Shown here: in pieces, positions 22,741 to 35,869 of the stretch
Layout of the letters: the number at the start of each line of letters is the position of its first letter
How positions within the stretch are numbered: position 1 is the first letter of the stretch
Assembly (NCBI GenBank): GCA_029204225.1
Contig: CM055110.1
Span: forward strand, 43,381,862-43,445,861
Direction of reading: 5' to 3'
DNA length: 64,000 nucleotides
Source: Diphasiastrum complanatum
Taxonomy: Eukaryota > Streptophyta > Lycopodiopsida > Lycopodiales > Lycopodiaceae
Notes under the pieces: generated by a model
What the model was told of the DNA's origin: nothing
The model's input: only the letters and a program-made list of their open reading frames with translations
The model's database searches: none
Program-made: the position numbers and the translations under genes

Positions 22741-24250
22741 AAGTAGCAACAGCAGGGATAGTTACTCATGGCTTGACCTTGAGATTTTGCCTGTGGCTCT
22801 TCTTTCTCAAAGAGATCTGTTTCTTCATATCCATCAGGCACCGTAGCATCAAACTACTTTGGAGACTTTACTGCATCAACGATCCTAATAGTGTCTGATC
22901 TTGGATCTGGTACATCATCTTGTTGATCTGCCTGAAACGTTGGATCAAAAACATTCGTGGTGTCATGGAACTGGTTGAATTCTCTTCCGGGGGAGTGGAG
23001 TTCAAAGGGCACTGGGCTTCGGGGTGCATCACAAAAATTTCATCCCCCCAAGAGATCGAAATTATCGAACAGATCCGTGAACTTCTAGGTTCCTGGTGAT
23101 GTTGCTTGAGTGTCTGGGGGAGAGGCGGCTTGGGAAGCTGTGATTGGAATTGTGGATCCAATGGTCATAGACTGACCCTGTGAAGAAGTAGAGGCTAGGG
23201 AAGCATCAGTGGATGGGGGAATGGGGAGTGCAGAGCGGGTCGCAATAGGGGGGTGGTGGCACAGCTGAGGTTGGTTGCCTAGTACGACGACATGACATGG
23301 GAGGCGAGTCAAGAATAACGACTTCGTTGCGTACCCGCCAGCAACTATGGGAACCTGATGCCTGTTGGGAGGATTCGGCTGGAGCTTCTTCATAATAGAA
23401 AGCACGGCGTCAGCACGAAATCCATGAATTTTGTTGTCAAGGTATGAGGTAGCAATGGAAGAGATAAGAGGGCCAACAACAAACTGATGTTTAGAATTGC
23501 TCTTAATGGCTCTTTTCAATCTGCCAGAAATAGTCTTGAACCAATTATATGGTTCCAATGGCGCTTTATCTAACTTATAGTTAGATTCGACTATACGGTG
23601 CAAGACTTGTGAGAAATTTTTTTCCTTCTTAAGGTTTCCAAACCATTAAGAAGTTTTGGAGTTGAGTTGCGGCATGAATGGTAGGATCTCTGATGGATTC
23701 TAGCAAATAGTCGTCGTTGGTCCAATACAGCTCATTGGTTGTATCAATAAAAGGCTTAATAATACTCTTAGCATGCTTATGGTTCACTGAAGGCTGGGTT
23801 CCTTAGGATATCCCTATGGCTGTTAGTGTGGCTTCAGTAACACACACCTTGTGAATTGATGTCTGGTAGGTGATATAGAATTTGGACTTGGCCTCTTTCC
23901 AGGTGCTAAATGCCATCGTAATAGATTCCATGTTGATTTTGCTTGAAAAGGAGCGCCCGAGGATCCCCATTCTTGTGAGCGGAGGCTCAACAAGGGTCAT
24001 TCATTGAGCCACCATGCTTGTGCTAGGAAGAATCATGATGTTTGTTGTAGTTGGAACCCCACGATGAATGACATAACAAAGAGACTGACTAATATCGGTA
24101 GAAGACATGATGATAGAAGACAAAAATTGAGAGTAAAGGACACAAGAGTGTATAGAAGGCTGTATGAAAGTTTTGGTCGCTGGAAAATTTTGCAAGAGTT
24201 TCGCTAGCACAAGTGAGAAATGAAATCGAATGCAGCCCTTTTATAGGTGA
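22741..24250 (-). pseudogene. Family X copy A: unrecognised TE-associated ORF
   Basis: Homologous over 1.4 kb to 36.1-37.3 plus 42.56-42.8 kb. The minus strand has a TATA-like tataaaagggctg near 24233-24247 and a start at 24108 (MSSTDISQS). It then reads SSKINMESITMAFSTWKEAK, LVESNYKLDKAPLEPYNWFK (near 23590), SYLDNKIHGF and a Pro/Ser/Thr-rich tail. Stops and shifts split it at about 24001, 23803, 23600 and 23085. The N-terminal half looks globular and the C-terminal half disordered, with a coiled coil further on in copy B. I do not recognise the family; a capsid-like role in a non-autonomous element is possible. Confidence 0.55.
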
Positions 24251-24478
24251 ATTTGGAGGTTCTATTAGACAAAGTACTAGTTTGGCTCATCAGTTTTCAA
24301 AAAAAATTTGTAGGCATGTTCAATACTATGAAAATAGCTTTTAGAATTCTCAACGAAGGTTCCTGAACATCTGAAGTGATTCGGTGAAGGTTTTGAAGGC
24401 TGGCGAAGGTTCAACATTCGCCTAAGAACATCCTTCACCTAGGTACTATAAATAAAATTTAATTTTTCAGAACTGAAC

Positions 24479-24880
24479 CTATGTACAACCTAATTTTGGC
24501 ATTCTGCGTTTTTGGTTCTTGCTCTTGTGGCTCACGATGAGCTTTCGATAACATAATGACAACATCATCCAAAGTATAGCATTTGAAATGCTCTGGCATA
24601 TCATGCTGTACTTTTTCTTATTGTTCTTCCTCAAAAGGATTGATCTTGGCTCTTCGTATGGCTTTCTTGGCAAGAATCGATCACAAAGGTGAGGACTTTC
24701 TAGAAGATGTGGTCTTCTTGGAAGGTGACGACTTCCTTGATGGTGATGTCTTGCGAGAACTCTGACTTGAAGAATCATCCTTGATCTTTCCTTTACCTTT
24801 ATCCAATAAAGGTGGTATAACTTTAGGAACTGGTTCTCTCGATGATTTTTTCCATTTCAGAGTGATAAGGATACTCACAC
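24479..24880 (-). pseudogene. Basic Ser/Arg-Lys tract plus a linker shared with the Gypsy at 48.4 kb
   Basis: The minus strand reads MSILITLKWKKSSREPVPK, then a repetitive SRKTSPSRKSSPSKK-type tract, then, after stops and a shift, MPEHFKCYTLDDVVIMLSKA. The last piece matches IPETFKNYTLDDVVIMMSQA at about 48420-48480 closely. It lies just upstream of family X copy A. It suggests a common source for the X family and that Gypsy lineage. Confidence 0.5.
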
Positions 24881-26160
24881 ATCAATGTATCATCCACGTA
24901 TAATATGTAGTAAGGTGAATGGAATGTGATGTGTAATATTCACAATGAATACTACAACGACATATCTGGTTATCCAAAGATATTTGGGTAAATTGGCATC
25001 CAGAAACACCAATGGTGAAACGATTTGGTCAAGGTCTGTGATTATAAAAGTTACTTTATCTTTCAGGCTCTTCGGATTACAATAAGCAATCAGATCAGAC
25101 AACAACTAACAAATAGATTCATCAAACAAAATCGAATTGGCTAATGATTCCTCTTAATTGAACACATAGAATTAGTTCTTATCACAGGAAGAAAACATGA
25201 CAAAGCATCAAACAAGTTCATTATCATAGCTCATTCAGAATTGAAAGAAGTTTTGCTTATGGTTATGCCTAACAACTTCGGCTAATTCCCTGCACACATT
25301 AGTTAGAATTGTCGCTCTCTGGTGATGCCTGAAAATCCATGTTAGAGTAGCTGAAATTCAGTAAGACATGAGAAATATGTGTGACACAGACAGAGAAGTA
25401 TCACAAACAGTTACAGATCGTTTAGAGTGTATTCACTCAATTGATACGAAGTAATGTTGTAAGAGATGACAGAGGGAAATAATGCTCAAGCTTATAGAAA
25501 CTGGCTCTCTTCTCTCTCTGTTGATACTCAAATCTGTGCATATGCGTATGTACAATGGCACAAAGTGTCGACCTTATAGGAACAATCATTGGCCTCAGTG
25601 TCGTTTACCAACCGTTAAGATGTCGGTTGAGATCCGCTAATGCGTCTCTATAGAATGTCGCACAAAACGTCGCGAGTTCTAACCTGAAAGTGAATTTACA
25701 AGGTGCAAATAGGCCTTTATATGAATTTACCCCTATAGCACATATACATGTATAAAAATTGAAAATTTTTACAATATAAACAATAATTTTGGATAATGTG
25801 GAATCATGAGGCTCCACATATCCCCTTCCTCAGCTGAGCAGTGGGCAAACAAAGTTCTTACATTTTCCTTTGTCGCTTCCTACTGGCTGGCTTTCCATGG
25901 AAAATAACTTTTTCTCAGGCTTCATTTTCTTCATTAACTTGTTCTAGGGTCATCCCTTTTGTAGCAAGGAAGTAGTTGTTCTTCTGATTGTAATCTTCCT
26001 GGAAAGATAAATTCCGATAACCTCCCATTTCGCGATTGCCCAATGGTGCAAGGGGGTAATTCTTATTTCGTTATTCTGATTGTTAGTTATTTACTCAATC
26101 ACTTGGTTTGTCATGATAGTTCACTCTTGAGACGTACAATTCCAACGATGTATATAGATT
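24881..26160. other. No recognised gene; TE-like non-coding text
   Basis: Short ORFs only. One minus-strand piece (24890-25105) vaguely recalls a Copia integrase end (ANLPKYLW) but lacks supporting motifs. The text near 25560-25850 (aaccgttaagatgtcggttg, gaggctccacatatccccttcc) looks like an LTR terminus, but no partner is present. Confidence 0.3.
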
Positions 26161-26412
26161 GTGGCAAGAGTTGATCAAAATGTTTGTACAAAATGGCGTA
26201 GCTTTGTGCCTGAGCTTGAGGGGGCTGTAAAGAATGCTGCTCTTGCCCTAACAGCCTTTCAGATTGCACAGGATGCAGATCTTATCATATACGATCAAAG
26301 AGAAATAGAAGTTCTTCCTAATACAGAGGAAGGCGGAATTATAGGACAGGAGATTGTTGTCTTGACAGCTCCTGATAGTAATATAGAAAATAAAGATAAG
26401 CTTACTAAATAG
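26161..26412 (+). CDS. Hypothetical ORF or exon, function unknown
   Basis: An open frame of about 84 codons begins at GTG rather than ATG and is preceded by gatgtatatag, which could be a splice acceptor. The peptide is acidic and well mixed in composition (WRSFVPELEGAVKNAALALT, QIAQDADLIIYDQREIEVLP), unlike the low-complexity shadows nearby. I recognise no domain. It may be the last exon of a host gene or a relic. The shared frame ends at a TAG in 26410-26412. Confidence 0.3.
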   Translation: MARVDQNVCTKWRSFVPELEGAVKNAALALTAFQIAQDADLIIYDQREIEVLPNTEEGGIIGQEIVVLTAPDSNIENKDKLTK

Positions 26413-26574
26413 GATTTCAATTGTAAACATGTATATATTACCATCCGGAAAAGGAGACACAATCTTACATGTAAACAGCCCATTTATGGGATTTTTATTG
26501 ATATCAATATAGATTCTTACAATCAAGTTGTGTCCATAGTACAATACTGGATTGCAATTTTTCTAGATTGATAA

Positions 26575-27220
26575 AAAAACAAAATCTTCTTCCACCTCAA
26601 CACACATCAAAAGTGCATCATTGTATATTATTTCAATATTTTTTCGCTTAAAATGTCCACTGGCTTCCAAGTCAAACTCAACATTTTGCTTTTCTATTTT
26701 GATAGCGAAAGCACATGGAAGACATTTTAATTCTGCATTCTATTGCTCCATTTGATTTTTTGTCCCAACCTTCATCCATAAATTCAGATAATAAACTATT
26801 TAATAAATTTTTGCATACAACCATTGTTGGGGTTTTGTGTACATTAACACTTGAAAAGAAATCCACAAATATATTCAAAGAAATAAACCAACTTATTCGG
26901 ACTGTTTTCGAACCCGTGCTTATCTTTAATGAAATTTTTATATCATTATATATCTTGCAACGAAATGATTCCGATACTGCAGCATCTGGAGCAACCCATT
27001 CATCACTTCCAAAACTAGGTAATGGAATTGGGACTATTTGTCCAAAATTTTCTTTTATATCAGGAATGTACAATGAGTCATAAAAAAAGATTCCACAATC
27101 AACAAAATCTTTTGTAGTTCTTTGAGTTTTTCTAGGATGCTCATTAGTTAGTGGATTTGAGCATTGAAATCCAACAACTCGGGATGCCTTCACACACTTC
27201 GGCCACCATCGCTCGCTCAC
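26575..27220 (-). pseudogene. Hypothetical protein fragment with a 3' frameshift
   Basis: The minus strand holds an open frame from 27220 to 26678 with diverse, protein-like composition (SFGSDEWVAPDAAVSESFRC, LLNSLLSEFMDEGWDKKSNG). At about 26680 it stops, and the +1 frame continues sensibly (EFDLEASGHFKRKNIEIIYN) for another 35 or so codons. This suggests one coding region broken by a single shift. The layout faintly recalls the region after the leucine-rich repeats of plant immune receptors, but I see no diagnostic motif and do not assign it. Confidence 0.4.
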
Positions 27221-27229
27221 TTCTTTTTA

Positions 27230-30180
27230 TACCTCAAAACTTCACACAAAGCACCCTAGTCATATGGAAGCTAACTTTCAATGTATGTGTGGAAGAACTT
27301 AGAAGTTGTCTTGCTTTGTAAACATAGTCTTCAACCATTCTCATGATATTTGAGTTTCTAGATTAAGCTTTAAAAAGCATTATATATTTGTTTGCAATTA
27401 CAACTTTTTGCCTTTCTTTATATGGATGGAACTCTTAATGAGCCTTTGAATCATTTTGCAAATATAATAATAAGGTTAGCACTTAGCACTCCAGTTGCAG
27501 TTATCGCTACTGTCACGCCAACTCCTCTCACAATTACGAAGGAATTCATGGATGCATCATGCCCTTCTAATTCCTCCATCCAGCCTCTAAGCAGTCGCAT
27601 CCAGCTACGCCGCTGAGAATCGAATCACCTTAAACCAATCACTAGACGCTCGCGACCACCAGAAGGGACTAACCTCCATAGCATACTGTCTACATTCTCT
27701 TTCTTGCCTCCTCACAGAATGGGTGTGATAGTGCAGCTTATTTGTGAATTGGAGCTCACTGCCTTACAATTCTTTATGACAGGCCGTGATCATGACCTCA
27801 AGAGCTCCTGATTCCCGTTCACGTCACCATACCACTTTCTCTAAGAAAAAAGCTACTGCACTGGGAAAAGTTTGGAATTGACCCAGCTTCTTTTCCCAAA
27901 AATTGCACATTCAAGTTTTAGAAATTTGCCCTGCCTGTTCACTTTAAGCCTCGAAATACCCCAAACTTTCCAAAGTTGGTAAGGATCCAGGACAAGTTTT
28001 GAGCTTGCTCTTTCTCACATTTGTTGAGCAGATTGCAATGATTTCCAGTAGAAATTGATTAGAGCAAAGTGGGAGTCTTTTAATGCATAATCAATATAGA
28101 TTTCTGGGCTACATGAAGCATGCAAGGAAAGTCAGTCTCTGTGACTGTCTCAGAGGTACTATAATTATTACACTCTCGGAGGAACCTACAAATCAAAAAG
28201 CTTTTGTTTTTGACAACTTGTGTTCTCCGAAGGGGGCCCAAGGATTCTTGCTTGGCGGAGCCCCCAAGTGCGACAGCAAATTCTATTTGCGCAACGATAT
28301 CATACACCATTTCTGATTGATCTTTGGCAGCAGGAGGGTTTGGAAAGGAGCTATATGTCAAATGCAGCGGGCTCAAATTGAGACTGTTTGCTGATGAATT
28401 TGATGCTGTGAGGCGTGGTGGGACAGCAAAACCGCTAACAGCCTGTTGAAGAAAGCGGCTTCTAAGCTGTGACGCGTGGTTGGGGTTGCAGAATTGCTCC
28501 TTTTTGTTAATGAAACCAGCTTGTAACTGTGCTGCTTTGGATGGGGCTGCAGAATCGTTAAGTTGTTGCTAAGTCGTAACAGTGACTGCAAGTGGGGCAT
28601 CCAAAACTGTTGACAGTAGCTGAATCTGCTAAGTAAGTAATAACTTAACGGATCCAACAGCAAATTTGGCTCCGCCCTAATATGATGACCTAAATATATA
28701 CAAATTGTGAGGTCTAGGGCTCCTTATTGCACGGAAATAGCAACCTGTAAACCTCGCCGATGTCACAAGATCTTAGCCTCAGTAATGTTGATACTAGTAT
28801 TTATCAGTCATTCATTTCTGCAGCTAATCCTGTTACTAGAGGTTATTAAGTTAGATGCACCACTGAGTTATTTCAAACAACAACAAAGCATGACATTGTG
28901 ATTTGTGATACTTGAATCTCAACTTTAACGGGATCAGAACACCTTAGATAATGTATTGTCATGATAAAGGGAATTTATTGGAAATTTTCACTCTAAATAC
29001 TTATTACTGACACCAAAGTAAAGATCAAGTCTGAGGAGACTTTGCTTTAAACAGCACCGAACATTCTCAACAGGTTAGCATGGTTTGGTTCATATTATAA
29101 TGTAATGCACTTTACGTTTCTTGAATTCTGACCCGTTTTGTATTATTGGATTCGGTAGCGACACTGCTTCAAACTGAGTATAAGATTTGGTTATTGAAAG
29201 GCTTGCAAATAGAGGTAAAAATTTACATGATCAGCAACCTGCTAGGGAAATGTCAGACCTGTACAAGTATCCCGAAGCAACTTGTCATTCTGCTATCTCT
29301 TAAAATGTACAATATTCTAATGTACGATTTGTTTAAGTTAGATGTACGATTTGTTTAAATTCTTAAAATGGCCAATATTCTAATGCAAGCCAATGCCACA
29401 TCAAATGTAGCCGCTGGATGTGCACAGTTAATTACACAGAAAGTCCAAACATGACTCATTGTAGGAGACGCAAAGTTTGCACTGTAGAACAGTGACCGCT
29501 GTAGCAAAATCTCGTACAAACCCAAGATTATAAATAACATAACTAAACCTGAAGGTTGATTTACGCAACCTCCTTTTAAAATAACTACCTGCAAACACCT
29601 GCAGAAGCTTAGCATTGTACATCAGAAAACAGGAGCTAATAGTAAATCAACTATCGAAGCTTCCAATAATTTCATTAGTTACCAGTACAAGTTTTGAAGA
29701 ACAGGGAATCTTTTGTCGGCTATACGCTGTTCCTGGAATCCACAAGAATAGAAAAATGTGGACTCAAAATGGCAGAGTACGTAACAGAAAAGTAAACTGT
29801 CTTTGAAATTGAGTTTCGGGATAACTGATCCTTGGAATGCCACCCACCATCTTAACTTCTTAGGGCTCAAAACTAAAATGCCATCTCTTTTGAAAGGATT
29901 TGCTTATGTCAGCATCCGTACCTCGGTACTTTACAGGTGTGCTTTGCGGGATCTTTATCAAGAAATACTTTATCTAAATGTATCTTTTGAAATTTTGATC
30001 TTATACATTTCATGTCAGATCCTTTACAGCCATACATAAGGATCATCTGGTATGTGAGACATATAATCAATAGATATATTAAATAACAAATACGTGGTCT
30101 GACTTAACAAGGTCTTTAATGCCTGGACGTGATCATATCAGCAAATAATTCTTTCAAGACTTAGGCCCTATGAAAAGGGA
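27230..30180. other. Gene-poor stretch downstream of the ZHD gene
   Basis: No ORF here is convincing. The minus-strand pieces at 28663-28373 and 28376-28080 are open but have no recognised motifs. A short phrase (gggttgcagaattg / ggggctgcagaatcg) recurs near 28480-28560. The part left of 30189 should hold the 3' untranslated region of the ZHD gene. No TE protein is visible, in contrast to the rest of the window. Confidence 0.4.
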
Positions 30181-30188
30181 GAGGGTGC

Positions 30189-30893
30189 CTATTTTTTTCC
30201 TAATGTGTGCCTGTTATTGTGCATCCACACCTTAAGAACATGGCGCTTGACACCAACATCAGCACAAAATTGCTGCACTTCTGCTTCATCTTGTTTTTGA
30301 ATTTTCCAGCCCAGTTTTTCGGCTATAGAGAACATCCTCTCCTTCTGCTCAGCTGAAAATTTAGTCCTGAATCTTTTTTTAATGGTAGAGGGAGTGGACA
30401 CATAAGCTGCTCCTTCTCGATTATCTAGTTCTGAAAATGCAGTCATGATCACAGGAGCAGAAGTACGACCAATTGTCACGCCTGATGAAAGTTGCAGAGG
30501 AGCTCGCGGTGGCAATATAATAGGAGGTGACCCTCTTTTTTTATCGTTTAAAATGTGCTGACATACACAGGAATTTTCGCCCTCAACTTCCCTCCTGTGA
30601 AAATTCCGATGGCATTCGCAAGCCGCACATTTGAGCGCATCAAGAGTTCCTTCCTCTCCACTGGACATAAACTCACCGCATCCGTCAGTGGCATGACCTC
30701 CTATGCTAGCAGCATGATTCTTAAGACATTCTCTGTACTTGATCACTTTCGTAGTCTTCACCTCCATGGTTCTGATGTCATCCAATGGAATTCCATTGCC
30801 ACTGTCTAGTAACTTAACTCTAAAAGGCTCTTGCATAGTATCATAATCACCCGTGATAGGCATGGAAAGTCCTTCATGAGCGCCTATCTCCAT
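30189..30893 (-). CDS. Zinc-finger homeodomain (ZHD) transcription factor, intact
   Basis: 234 aa from ATG to stop in a single exon, as usual for plant ZHD genes. Residues 1-50 are a non-conserved leader. Residues 51-104 form the plant-specific ZF dimerisation domain, with the conserved order YRECLKNHAA, GGHATDGCGEF, LKCAACECHRNFHRRE; putative zinc ligands are C56, H60, C72, C89, C92, H95 and H99. A Ser/Pro-rich linker follows. Residues 171-232 are the homeodomain (KKRFRTKFSAEQKERM ... VLKVWMHNNRHTLGKK), with the family-typical WMHNN in helix 3. Such proteins act as nuclear dimers binding ATTA-core sites and work in development or stress responses. The frame has no lesion, in contrast to everything around it. 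The leading 50 residues are longer than in many relatives, and an internal Met at residue 43 (TMEVKTTKVIKYREC) is a possible alternative start. It is the one gene in the window I judge functional. Confidence 0.95.
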   Translation of the reverse strand: MEIGAHEGLSMPITGDYDTMQEPFRVKLLDSGNGIPLDDIRTMEVKTTKVIKYRECLKNHAASIGGHATDGCGEFMSSGEEGTLDALKCAACECHRNFHRREVEGENSCVCQHILNDKKRGSPPIILPPRAPLQLSSGVTIGRTSAPVIMTAFSELDNREGAAYVSTPSTIKKRFRTKFSAEQKERMFSIAEKLGWKIQKQDEAEVQQFCADVGVKRHVLKVWMHNNRHTLGKK

Positions 30894-32100
30894 GATAGTT
30901 GATTAAGCTAAAGTTTCCAACCTCTTAATTGTGTGTCTTTGCAACCTTCATCCAGACGAATGGAGCAGTTGCATCTCCCATTTGAGAACGGTATATTTTC
31001 TAGAAGATAAATTCTGAAGTAAACATCATAATTTTGCTTGAGCATCACGAAAAATATGATCTAACATGAAACTAATTTTCCACTCGCCTCTAAGTCAATC
31101 GTAGTGTAGTCCTTACATGGATTCACGCCGATCCGAGGAACGCAGTAAAAAGAAATTGTTTGAGTAGCAACAGAAGCGCATTAATTATGCAGATCCAACA
31201 AAACCAGGCTTATTTCCCAGATTTCAATAAGCGCATAATTTCTCATAACGATCTTTGGAAGATGATTAGCCGTTAAGCACAAAGAAATTCGGAAATTTTA
31301 TGGCTGCAGGAGAGCGATAATGTTAAACACTCCGATCATCAAAGGGTAATTACATTAATTTCAGCTCACAACGACCAGTCAAGTTTAACTAGTAAAGCAC
31401 AGTCTCAAAATTCTTGCATTCGTGAAAAGAAGGGTCAATGCAACAAGACTCAGCCACAAAAGGTGAAGGCCACTCCCCAGAGAAAGTAACAGGACGGGTC
31501 AAAACGCACGATATCATAAAAATTAAGCAGCTGATCTGTACTAACATATTTTCCTACACAAAAGCAGAATAGTTTGGGAGAAGATCAAGGAAGCAGAGAC
31601 AACTTTCAGGAATGACAATGGCCCCACCCCCACCCCCACCCCCGCCTTCTAAAACACGGGGGTTAATGTGGAGGCAAGACTCCCGGAAGATAGCTGAGTA
31701 GTCAGTGTGTTATTCACTCACATGAAAGGGGGGCGATCTACGCAGCTCCATGCCATCATCATGCATCCATCAGTGAGCAACACCTTCGGGGTGATAAATA
31801 AACACGGAGATGGGTGTAGATCTAGCAGCAAAATCTACATAACACAAAACAACAAAAAGCGTAGATGAAACACAAAAAGAAAAAAAGCAAACTCAGTTCA
31901 AAGGCCAAAAAGAATATGAAAAGTGAAAGCCTCTTGTTGTTGGTCCCCTAATCTCAGACTCCAAGCCTCTCTCTTTCTATCACAGAAAAAGCTTCCTCAA
32001 GGCTCAGAGAGGCCTGGCCTCTAATGATTATGCAGATTAATACGAAATCACACTAAAATAATATTTGTTTATCTCGAAAGTAAAGAGTAAAGCGAGCGGA
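30894..32100 (-). promoter_or_regulatory. 5' region of the ZHD gene
   Basis: Non-coding upstream stretch on the minus strand. It contains T-rich tracts ending in AG (for example tttacttcag near 31016) that could end a 5'-UTR intron. A C-rich run (ccccaccccc repeated) lies at 31622-31645. A GA/CT-rich segment, gagagaggcttggag on the minus strand, lies near 31960. The transcription start cannot be fixed from sequence. Confidence 0.4.
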
Positions 32101-32149
32101 ATGTGATTATTTTAATGTTTTATTTTCTCGAAGTATTCTTGACTGAGAT

Positions 32150-32425
32150 TCTGAGACGTGGTACCGTGGCCCGTGCCGGCCGGTAAGCTAAAGCCTGCTG
32201 CCTGTCGTCGACGGTACCGCGTTCACGAGTCACGACTCCTGATCGCTGCAAGGACGTCCCGGCCGGCAGCAGGCCAGGACCAGGATTGTCACTCAGGACT
32301 CAGGAGGAGGAGGAGCAGCAGTCGGGCAGCGACAATCGGAGAGTGACCCCCCACCGATAGTCGGCGCTGGTCGTGAAGTAGCCTCCGGTATTGGCCGATT
32401 TCCCGGTCAAAGAAAAAGGTGTGGA
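32150..32425. other. GC-rich island upstream of ZHD
   Basis: About 270 bp are strongly GC- and CpG-rich in otherwise AT-rich DNA. They contain repeated ccggccgg, two ggtacc sites, gtcgac and a gga-rich run (aggaggaggaggagcagcag). Edges are sharp on both sides. It could be a distal promoter or 5' exon of ZHD, or an insertion. No coding signal was found. Confidence 0.5.
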
Positions 32426-32429
32426 GTCT

Positions 32430-33490
32430 GGACGCATACATCTAAATGTTGAAAAAATGTTTCCCACTTTAATTAAACTCCTAAGGTCCACTCATTTCTT
32501 CCCAGTACTCAATTTCTTTGTGTTTGAGTGTGTAGAAATGGAATATCTGACTTTGAATGAGAGGAGTATCACCTGTTTCTCTCACTCATGCATGATCCTC
32601 TAGAAGGTTCTAATTTGGTTAGACAAACCTTAAAACCATAAGAATCACATTGTGACATAATGCATGGGAAGGCCCAAGGGCCTCACACCTTTTGCCCTCC
32701 GCAAGGTCATGCCCTCAAGCTAAAAGGGTCCTCCCAAGTTGGAAAACGTTTGCCCCTACAAAAACTCTACAAGCTAGAGTCCTATGTAGTCAAAAAAAAA
32801 ATTCATATTGCAAGACAACAAGAAACTTTAAATTGGCCATGAACCAAACATGCACTTTTTAATTCCTAATGTCTTTGGTTACCAAACCACTAATTTACCA
32901 AAAAAAAAAATCATAAATATTTCCTTTGCAAAGTGGAGTACAAAACTTGTAACCAAATTAATGCTCTACTAGGGACCATTACATGAGACCATGATATTTG
33001 GTCCATTGTGAAATTCTCATAAAGCTAAAAATTTGATACAATCAACATTACCATGCAAATTTTTTGTAGCACATCTCAACCAACTACTATGGTCTCAAGG
33101 GTACTACTTAATCACAAACTAAATTTGAATGCCAAAACAAAGTAAGTTATGAAATTTTGAGAAATACAAATAAGCAAATATGACAAAGCATTAACAATTG
33201 ATGAATAATAGTTTTAAATTTTCTTTTTTGCAAAAGCTTTAGGTACTAGTATATTTCTACAAATGTAAAAGTACAAAAAACAAACGACAACCCAAGGCCA
33301 AAATAGTGTGAAAACCCACTAGGGTGCACTATACATTACTAAGTAAAGAGGACTATTTGCACACCATGTAGAGAGGCAATCCAATCAACCTATATAGCAG
33401 TACAAAAATACATATCAGGCCACAAGCAGGCCGGTGCCGAAAGTAGGGTGGTTGAACTATCAAAAACCTATTGGTTCTGCATCATACATA
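32430..33490. other. No feature seen
   Basis: AT-rich non-coding DNA with short A runs. I found no ORF, RNA gene or repeat partner in the window. Confidence 0.4.
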
Positions 33491-33499
33491 TTCTCTAGA

Positions 33500-33850
33500 G
33501 GACCGAAAGTCTTCACAAGTGCCAAAACATCAAAGAGGAGCACTCGTGGATCTGCGAGTCACCTAACAAAATGGTGCCAACTGTTAGAGGCGTGAAGAAC
33601 TACCAATGGCCTAGAAGATGTGCAACCTCCAGCCAGAGATCCTAGCGACAATGATAAAACAAGTGCTCTACCATCTTCTCCTCCACTTGGCAAATCGCAC
33701 AAAGGTGATCTACAAGGAAATGTCACCTAGCTAAGAAAAGAAGGGATTTGGTCAAAATGTGATAAGCCAGATATCTATGTTTGATTGTGGGAAGAGAATG
33801 GGCTGTGATGAACCTTTTGTGCTAGATGGCGTAGGAGTCAGAGAAGGATC
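33500..33850 (-). pseudogene. LINE C-terminal zf-RVT remnant
   Basis: On the minus strand, around 33800-33600, the frame reads KRFITAHSLPTIKHRYLAYH, then CAICQVEEKMVEHLFYHC and WLEVAHLLGHW. The Cys/His spacing CxxC...EHLFYHC is that of the zinc-ribbon domain at the end of plant LINE reverse transcriptases (zf-RVT). Stops break it and no RT core remains. It is the only non-LTR element I see. Confidence 0.65.
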
Positions 33851-34202
33851 ACTAGGCATTGAAAAAGTCTGGGAGGAGGGAGGGGTAGTGACAGAGGTAG
33901 GAGGATTGGTAACTAAGATGTGACGATTCAAGAGGTGGCTCCCAACAATCTAGGTTGTAGGAGTCAAGAGCAATATGCAAACCAAGAACAAAAAAGGAAG
34001 CAAGATCCACAAGAGAGTGCTCATTTGCAGTCAAACTAGAAGAAGGGATGATCTAGTAAGGGAGACATGGATAAGCTGACGGAGCATGGTAAGGCCTTTG
34101 TGAGCCAAGGCAAGTAACAAACACATGTGAGCAGAGAAGAAGAGAGAGAATGTCAACGAGGAAGAGAGAAGAGGTCCAGATATGCTCGTCATGGAGAGAG
34201 AA

Positions 34203-35225
<1,023 letters not shown>

Positions 35226-35869
35226 ATTTTGGCATCGTTGTCAAGGAGCTATGACAATTTTTCAATTTGTAACATGTTTGGATGGATGTTAGCTTGCATC
35301 TAAGGAAGGAGATCTAGCCTTGATGTATAAAACCAAGTGAAAGATATATTGTCCTACGGAGTAGTTATTTTGGAATACCTAGATGGAAAACGTTTTGACA
35401 CCCCAGTGAATGGCAGCCGACTACACAAGTTTTGGCAGCCAATTCAACCAGCATGATCCAAGATCTTATCATTTTTACTTTTACTGTTTTACAATTTTGT
35501 TATTTTGTACTACTTGGTGGATTCTTTTTTTTTGAAAAAGACAGTATAAAAAAAATGAATTGATGAAAAAAGACAAAAACAAATGATGAGCAAAAGTAAA
35601 AAAAGTCATAATCAAGTTTGATGAAAATTGACTTAGAAAATCACTTTTTGAGTCAAATCTTGAACATACCATTTTTGGAACCTTCACCAAGTTGCCAGAT
35701 CATACATCCAGCTCATATTTATCTATATTGAGTTGGGTGAAGGTTATCTTGTAGAGGAAGTATCTGTTTTGAAGTCAAACGAACGTTCAGAAGCTTACCA
35801 CCTTGGGAACCTTTGTTGACACTGATATCATCTTTGTCGACCTGACAGATGGATTTAGAATGCAAAAAT

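Noticed and set aside
22741-24250. Family X as an ordinary host gene
   Set aside because: Three broken copies in 64 kb, each next to TE sequence, fit a mobile or TE-derived family better.
24890-25105. Copia integrase end
   Set aside because: Only a weak LPKYLW resemblance; no DDE residues or neighbouring pol text.
26678-27220. Immune-receptor C-terminus
   Set aside because: The resemblance is compositional only; no LRR or post-LRR signature residues could be pointed to.
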